Assembly: GCA_021796115.1 (NCBI GenBank)
Contig: JAJYOP010000010.1
Span: forward strand, 1 to 46,606
Source of the DNA: a bacterium
GTDB lineage: Bacteria; Omnitrophota; Gorgyraeia; Duberdicusellales; 4484-171
DNA: 46,606 nt
Direction of reading: 5' to 3'
Shown here piece by piece: positions 42,493-46,606 of the stretch. A program made the translations under genes and the position numbers. The first letter of the stretch is position 1; each line of letters opens with the position of its first letter. Below the pieces are notes generated by a model. That model did no database searches. It was not told where the DNA came from and saw nothing but the letters and a program-made list of their open reading frames with translations.

Positions 42493-43911
42493 ATGCAAGA
42501 ATTTGATACAGTAATAGGGCTAGAGGTTCATGTTCAATTAAATACCGAGTCGAAGATTTTCTGCTCATGTTCCACCAGATTCGACAACCCGGCGAATTCC
42601 AACATTTGCCCGGTTTGCTGTGGCTATCCAGGGGTGCTTCCGGTTTTTAACAAAAAAGCGCTGGAGCTTGCCATAAGAGTAGCGCTTGCCTTGGGTTGTA
42701 AGATAAATAAGCAAATATACTTTGAACGTAAAAATTATTTCTATCCTGATTTGCCGAAAAACTATCAGATTTCTCAATATAAAATGCCGCTTGGTGAAAA
42801 AGGCAGCTTGAAATTGCCTTCGGGGGAAACCATCGGCATCACCAGAGTCCATCTTGAAGAAGATGCCGGAAAACTAATTCACAAAGAAAATTATTCACTG
42901 GTTGATTTAAACCGTACCGGAACACCCCTTTTAGAAATAGTTTCCGAGCCGGACATGGTTAGCCCCGAAGAAGCTTTTGATTATCTTACTTACCTTAAAC
43001 TTACGCTCCAGTATATAAATGCTTCGGAGTGTAACATGGAACGAGGTTCTTTGCGTTGCGACGCAAATATTTCTCTTAAAGAAAAAGGCGCAGCTAAATT
43101 GGGCACGAAAGTTGAATTAAAAAACATGAATACCTTTCGCGGCGTAAGAGACGCGCTTTCTCATGAAGAGAAGAGGCAGGCAAAAGTTTTGGTTTCGGGA
43201 GAAAAAATTTTCCAGGAAACAAGATTATGGGATGCCAAGCACCAAATTACAGAAGTGATGCGCACCAAAGAAGAAGCCCATGATTACCGCTATTTCCCCG
43301 AGCCGGATCTCCTGGATTTTGTGGTTACGGATTCCGCGGTTAATAATGAAAAAAAATATATCGGCGAATTACCGCTGGATAAGCGCGAAAGGTTTTTGAA
43401 AGAATACAAATTGCCTGTAACCGAAACAGATGTTATTATATCTGAAAGGTTCCTTTCGTCTTTCTTTGAAGAGGCATGCAAGGAATTTAACGAACCGAAA
43501 AAAATATGCAATTTGCTGCTGGGCCCGTTTTTAGAGCAGGTCAATACTTTTGAAGAAAAATTTAAGGCGGTGAAAATATCCGCCGTAAATTTTGCCAAAA
43601 TTGCGCGATATTTTTCTGAAGGTAAAATTAATAATTTAGGTGTGAAAAAAGTTCTTTCTCTCTGTATTGTTACGAATTCCAACGTTGATGAGATAATTGC
43701 TAAAGAAGGCCTTCTTCAGGTGTCTGGCAAAGAGGAACTGGATAAATTTGCTAAAGAAGCAATTGCCGAAAACCCGAAAGTAGTAAAAGAATATCTTGGA
43801 GGAAAAGTGCAGGCAATTATGTTTCTTGTCGGCACAGTAATGAAGAAAACCAAAGGAAAAGCCAATCCCAGAGTGGTTAAAGAGTTGTTAGAGAAAGCGC
43901 TTAAGAAATAA
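42493..43911 (+). CDS. gatB: Asp/Glu-tRNA amidotransferase subunit GatB
   Basis: 472 residues. Opening TVIGLEVHVQLNTESKIFCS and a zinc ribbon (CSC ... CPVC), then YFYPDLPKNYQISQY, HLEEDAGKL, VDLNRTGTPLLEIVSEPD and EVMRTKEEAHDYRYFPEPD. The C-terminal GatB/YqeY tail domain is complete. It binds tRNA, activates the acyl group with ATP and transfers ammonia. Confidence 0.96.
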   Translation: MQEFDTVIGLEVHVQLNTESKIFCSCSTRFDNPANSNICPVCCGYPGVLPVFNKKALELAIRVALALGCKINKQIYFERKNYFYPDLPKNYQISQYKMPLGEKGSLKLPSGETIGITRVHLEEDAGKLIHKENYSLVDLNRTGTPLLEIVSEPDMVSPEEAFDYLTYLKLTLQYINASECNMERGSLRCDANISLKEKGAAKLGTKVELKNMNTFRGVRDALSHEEKRQAKVLVSGEKIFQETRLWDAKHQITEVMRTKEEAHDYRYFPEPDLLDFVVTDSAVNNEKKYIGELPLDKRERFLKEYKLPVTETDVIISERFLSSFFEEACKEFNEPKKICNLLLGPFLEQVNTFEEKFKAVKISAVNFAKIARYFSEGKINNLGVKKVLSLCIVTNSNVDEIIAKEGLLQVSGKEELDKFAKEAIAENPKVVKEYLGGKVQAIMFLVGTVMKKTKGKANPRVVKELLEKALKK

Positions 43912-43920
43912 TAATTTTTA

Positions 43921-43943
43921 GTTGCGTAACCGTAAAACGCAAC
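43921..43943. repeat. GGTTGCG-type hairpin after gatB
   Basis: gttgcgt (43921-43927) pairs perfectly with acgcaac (43937-43943). It resembles the ggttgc/gcaacc words at 2341-2400. It lies between gatB and the protease gene, 21 bases before the latter's start. Confidence 0.6.
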
Positions 43944-43964
43944 CATAAAAATGGGAGGAAATAA

Positions 43965-45200
43965 ATGAAGAAAAAAATTTTAATTGCCGCAATTATCATA
44001 TTTTTATGCGCAGGTATTTATTCTTACCATCACAACTTTTTGGTTGCCAAAGAACGCGAAGACAATTTCTATAAAGAGTTGGACATATTCGCGCAGGCTC
44101 TTGCGGTTATTGAAGAGAAATATGTGCAAAAAAAGCCGCCGCAAGATTTAATTTATGGCGCGCTTGACGGCCTTCTCTCATCGCTTGATTCTTACAGCGA
44201 ATTCATGTCTCCCGATGAATACAAAGATCTTCTGGTTGAGACCGAAGGAAAATTCGGCGGCCTCGGCATAGAAATTACCATAAAAGATACTTTGCTTACC
44301 GTTGTCTCGCCGATAGAAGACACGCCGGCCTGGAATGCCGGATTAAAACCCGGAGATATCATAGTCAAAATAGACGGGAAGATTACACGAGGAATAACCA
44401 TAACCGAGGCAGTTAAAAAATTACGCGGCGAACCCGGAACAAAAGTAACACTTACCGTACTTCGTGATAAAGATAAGAAAATAGAAGACGTCACTATCGA
44501 ACGCGCAATAATAAAAATAAAAGACATCAAAAGAGCAACGATGCTCGAAGACGGCATAGGTTATATAAGGATAACCGAGTTCAGGGAAAATACCGCAAAG
44601 GAATTGGATAAAGGCCTGGAAGAATTGAAGAAATCCGGATTAAAAGGGTTAATTATAGATGTGAGAAATAATCCCGGCGGCCTTCTTGATACGGCGATAG
44701 AAGTTGCAAGCAGATTCCTTGAGAATGATAAGGTTATTGTTTCAACCAAAGGGAGAACAGAAAAAGAGGTGGTTTATAAATCACTACCCGTAAAAGAAAA
44801 ATATACAAATATACCTATCGTAGTCCTGATAAATAAAGGCAGCGCCTCGGCAAGCGAAATTCTTGCTTCAGCGCTTAGGGATAATAAAAAAGCTATTCTG
44901 TTGGGCGAAACATCGTTTGGCAAAGGCTCGGTCCAGACAATTATCCCTCTTTCCGACAATTCAGCCTTAAGGCTTACGACAGCCCTGTATTACACACCTT
45001 CGGGTTTAAGCATCCATGAAAAAGGAATTACCCCCGACATTACAATTACCACCGAAAAGAATCCTCAAGAAAATAAAGAGGATGTTTTCGAGAATTTAGA
45101 AAAAAAGAGCGAATTCGATTATAAAAAAGATTATTATATAGTAAGGGCAGTTGATTTATTGAAAGGAATATTAGTTTTAAAAGATAACAGAAACCAGTAA
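43965..45200 (+). CDS. ctpA: C-terminal processing peptidase, S41A family
   Basis: 411 residues. An N-terminal signal anchor (about 4-20), a short helical domain (IYGALDGLLSSLDSYSEFMS), a PDZ domain (GLGIEITIKDTLLTVVSPIE through IVKIDGKI) and the S41 core: GYIRITEFRENT, IIDVRNNPGG, the Ser in NKGSASASEILASAL and the Lys in TSFGKGSVQT. It probably trims or degrades periplasmic proteins by their C-termini. The gggagg site precedes the start. Confidence 0.93.
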   Translation: MKKKILIAAIIIFLCAGIYSYHHNFLVAKEREDNFYKELDIFAQALAVIEEKYVQKKPPQDLIYGALDGLLSSLDSYSEFMSPDEYKDLLVETEGKFGGLGIEITIKDTLLTVVSPIEDTPAWNAGLKPGDIIVKIDGKITRGITITEAVKKLRGEPGTKVTLTVLRDKDKKIEDVTIERAIIKIKDIKRATMLEDGIGYIRITEFRENTAKELDKGLEELKKSGLKGLIIDVRNNPGGLLDTAIEVASRFLENDKVIVSTKGRTEKEVVYKSLPVKEKYTNIPIVVLINKGSASASEILASALRDNKKAILLGETSFGKGSVQTIIPLSDNSALRLTTALYYTPSGLSIHEKGITPDITITTEKNPQENKEDVFENLEKKSEFDYKKDYYIVRAVDLLKGILVLKDNRNQ

Positions 45201-45260
45201 CCAGAAACCAGATGATAAAAAATATTATTCCTGGTTTCTGTATTCTGGTTTCAGGTTTCT
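45188..45260. repeat. CCAGAAACCAG palindromic repeat R6
   Basis: cagaaaccag (45202-45211) pairs perfectly with ctggtttctg (45231-45240), with partial copies outside on both sides (cagaaaccag at 45188 and ctggtttcaggtttct at 45245). It occupies the space between the protease gene and tsaD and overlaps the protease stop region. Confidence 0.7.
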
Positions 45261-45266
45261 ACTAAT

Positions 45267-46256
45267 ATGTACACTCTCGGAATAGAAACTTCCTGCGACG
45301 AAACCTCCTGCGCAGTGTTAAAGGATTACAAAGTTCTTTCAAACGTTACCCTGTCTTCGCTTAGAGAACATGCAAAATACGGGGGAATAGTTCCTGAAAT
45401 TGCCACACGCGCACACCTTAAAAATATCGACAAAGTTTTTTTAGAAGCTTTAAAGAAAGCAAAAGTTTCTCTAAAGAATATAAATTTAATCGCCGCAACC
45501 TATAAGCCCGGCCTTATGGGCTCGCTGGTTGTGGGGGTTAATTTTGCAAAAGCTTTGGCACTCGCGTTAAATAAACCATTTTTGGGCATTAACCATCTTC
45601 ATGCGCACATTTTTGCGCCATTTTTAAACCAGCGCGAAAAAATTGAATTCCCCTTGCTCGGATTTGTCGTATCAGGCGGTCATACAGAAATCTATCAGAT
45701 AAGCGATTTTGACAAAATCAAGCTTTTGGGCCAAACCGATGACGATGCTTGCGGAGAAGTTTTCGATAAAGTAGCTAAAGCTTACGGCTTAGGTTACCCG
45801 GGCGGCCCGGCGATAGATAAGCTTTTTGAAGAGAAATACAAAGATGCTTTCAAATTTAAATGCGGAAGAAAAGGTTTTAATTTGAGTTTTAGCGGTATAA
45901 AAACTGCTCTGGTATATAAGAAGCTCGAGCTTCTTAAAAAAAGCCGGTTAACCAGGCTTACCAAAATAGAACTGGTTTCATCATTCCAGTATTCTGTGGT
46001 CGAAACCCTCATTCAGGCGATACTTGCCGCGCAGAAGCAATATAAAATTAAAAACGTCGCTTGCGGAGGCGGAGTTGTCGCTAATAGTTACCTTAGAAGA
46101 AGGCTTAAGGCGAGCGAAAGCAAAAATTTAAGATTTTTAATACCTCAAATCGAGTATACTGCAGATAATGCAGCAATTGTTGCAGGATTAGGGTTTTACT
46201 TGTATAATAAAAAGGGCCTGAAAAGCGAGATTGCCCTCGAAGCGGAGGCAAGCTGA
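45267..46256 (+). CDS. tsaD: tRNA N6-adenosine threonylcarbamoyltransferase TsaD
   Basis: 329 residues of the Kae1/TsaD/Qri7 family. LGIETSCDETSCAVL at the start, VPEIATRAHLKN, metal-binding HLHAH in INHLHAHIFAPFL, VSGGHTEIY, GEVFDKVAKAYGLGYPGGPA, SFSGIKTAL and CGGGVVANSYLRRRL. With TsaB, TsaC and TsaE it makes t6A at position 37 of ANN-decoding tRNAs. The next gene starts one base after its stop. Confidence 0.96.
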   Translation: MYTLGIETSCDETSCAVLKDYKVLSNVTLSSLREHAKYGGIVPEIATRAHLKNIDKVFLEALKKAKVSLKNINLIAATYKPGLMGSLVVGVNFAKALALALNKPFLGINHLHAHIFAPFLNQREKIEFPLLGFVVSGGHTEIYQISDFDKIKLLGQTDDDACGEVFDKVAKAYGLGYPGGPAIDKLFEEKYKDAFKFKCGRKGFNLSFSGIKTALVYKKLELLKKSRLTRLTKIELVSSFQYSVVETLIQAILAAQKQYKIKNVACGGGVVANSYLRRRLKASESKNLRFLIPQIEYTADNAAIVAGLGFYLYNKKGLKSEIALEAEAS

Positions 46257-46606
46257 ATGTTAAGTAATTGGGATATTATTATAAGGCTCGTAGTTTGTGT
46301 TCTTTGCGGAAGCGTCATCGGTTTGGAAAGAGAGAAAAAAGGCCGCAGCGCAGGCCTTCGTACGCATATTTTGGTTTGTCTGGGCTCGGGCCTGATCATG
46401 CTTATCTCACTTTATATATTCGATATTTATAGCGGCAAATCGCCGCTTGATCCGGCGCGTATTGCCGCAGGAGTAGTTACCGGCATAGGGTTTTTAGGCG
46501 CAGGCACAATTATTACCAATCGCTCCGGCGCAAAAGGTCTGACCACCGCAGCAAGCATTTGGGTAAGTTCTGCAATAGGCCTTGCGGTTGGCTGCGGTTT
46601 TAGATC
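46257..46606 (+). CDS. MgtC/SapB-family membrane protein (3' truncated by window)
   Basis: The first 116 residues are visible. Family signs: IIRLVVCVLCGSVIGLEREK, GLRTHILVCLGSGLIMLIS, DPARIAAGVVTGIGFLGAG and TTAASIWVSSAIGLAVGCG. Three to four membrane helices. Members are linked to adaptation to low magnesium and to membrane homeostasis. It starts directly after the tsaD stop and continues past the window edge. Confidence 0.92.
   Translation, partial: MLSNWDIIIRLVVCVLCGSVIGLEREKKGRSAGLRTHILVCLGSGLIMLISLYIFDIYSGKSPLDPARIAAGVVTGIGFLGAGTIITNRSGAKGLTTAASIWVSSAIGLAVGCGFR

Overview
The window is a 46.6 kb piece of a bacterial chromosome with visibly low-to-medium GC. It comes from a diderm: it encodes an outer-membrane beta-barrel, a Wza-type export protein, lipoproteins and a Wzz/tyrosine-kinase protein. 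Protein style (RpoD, DnaG, GatCAB, Rex, TsaD, stand-alone TrpB2, PAC2 family, NIF3-like) and intergenic spaces full of short palindromic dispersed repeats are what I associate with uncultured PVC-group lineages, most likely Omnitrophota (former OP3). This placement is inference; no rRNA is present.

Layout. 1-5436: end of a Cys-rich protein, a small secreted protein, a dead TPR fragment, a RarA/MgsA-type AAA ATPase, a PAC2 protein, an isolated HypE and the NADH sensor Rex. 5454-5999 (minus strand): tRNA-Leu(GAG), preceded in its own reading direction by three tandem structured units whose paired arms covary. 6000-10009 (minus strand): a signalling cluster of membrane FIST protein, histidine kinase and REC-GGDEF regulator; a nested stack of repeats separates kinase and regulator. 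10156-33963: a long plus-strand exopolysaccharide locus. Its first block has a promoter, FecR-like protein, outer-membrane barrel, SLBB export protein, Wzz-BY-kinase and a ligase/polymerase with rearranged domain order. It is interrupted by a possible small RNA, a lone excisionase-like HTH gene and an intact IS4-family element with a 9-bp target duplication. The second block has glycosyltransferases, a TupA-like ATP-grasp, Wzx, Wzy, deacetylase, aminotransferase, priming sugar transferase and a PglF/CapD-type dehydratase.

The locus ends with a three-gene cassette present twice in tandem: SurA-N/EpsD-like lipoprotein, small two-helix HAMP protein, secreted HExxH peptidase-like protein. The second peptidase has HEMAY instead of HEMAH. 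I regard this duplicated envelope cassette as the best candidate for an undescribed system. 34008-46606 is housekeeping: CvpA, NIF3-like, dnaG-rpoD, TrpB2 on a near-leaderless promoter, gatC-gatA-gatB, a C-terminal processing protease, tsaD and the start of an MgtC protein.

How it works together: the sugar-building enzymes make and decorate an undecaprenyl-linked repeat unit, Wzx flips it, one of two Wzy/WaaL-type proteins polymerises or ligates it, and the Wzz-kinase, SLBB protein and barrel form the export route. The FIST-kinase-GGDEF cluster is next to this locus and divergent from it, so control of polysaccharide by cyclic di-GMP is plausible but not shown. At least six families of short inverted repeats occupy intergenic spaces, several of them directly against start codons or inside likely operons.
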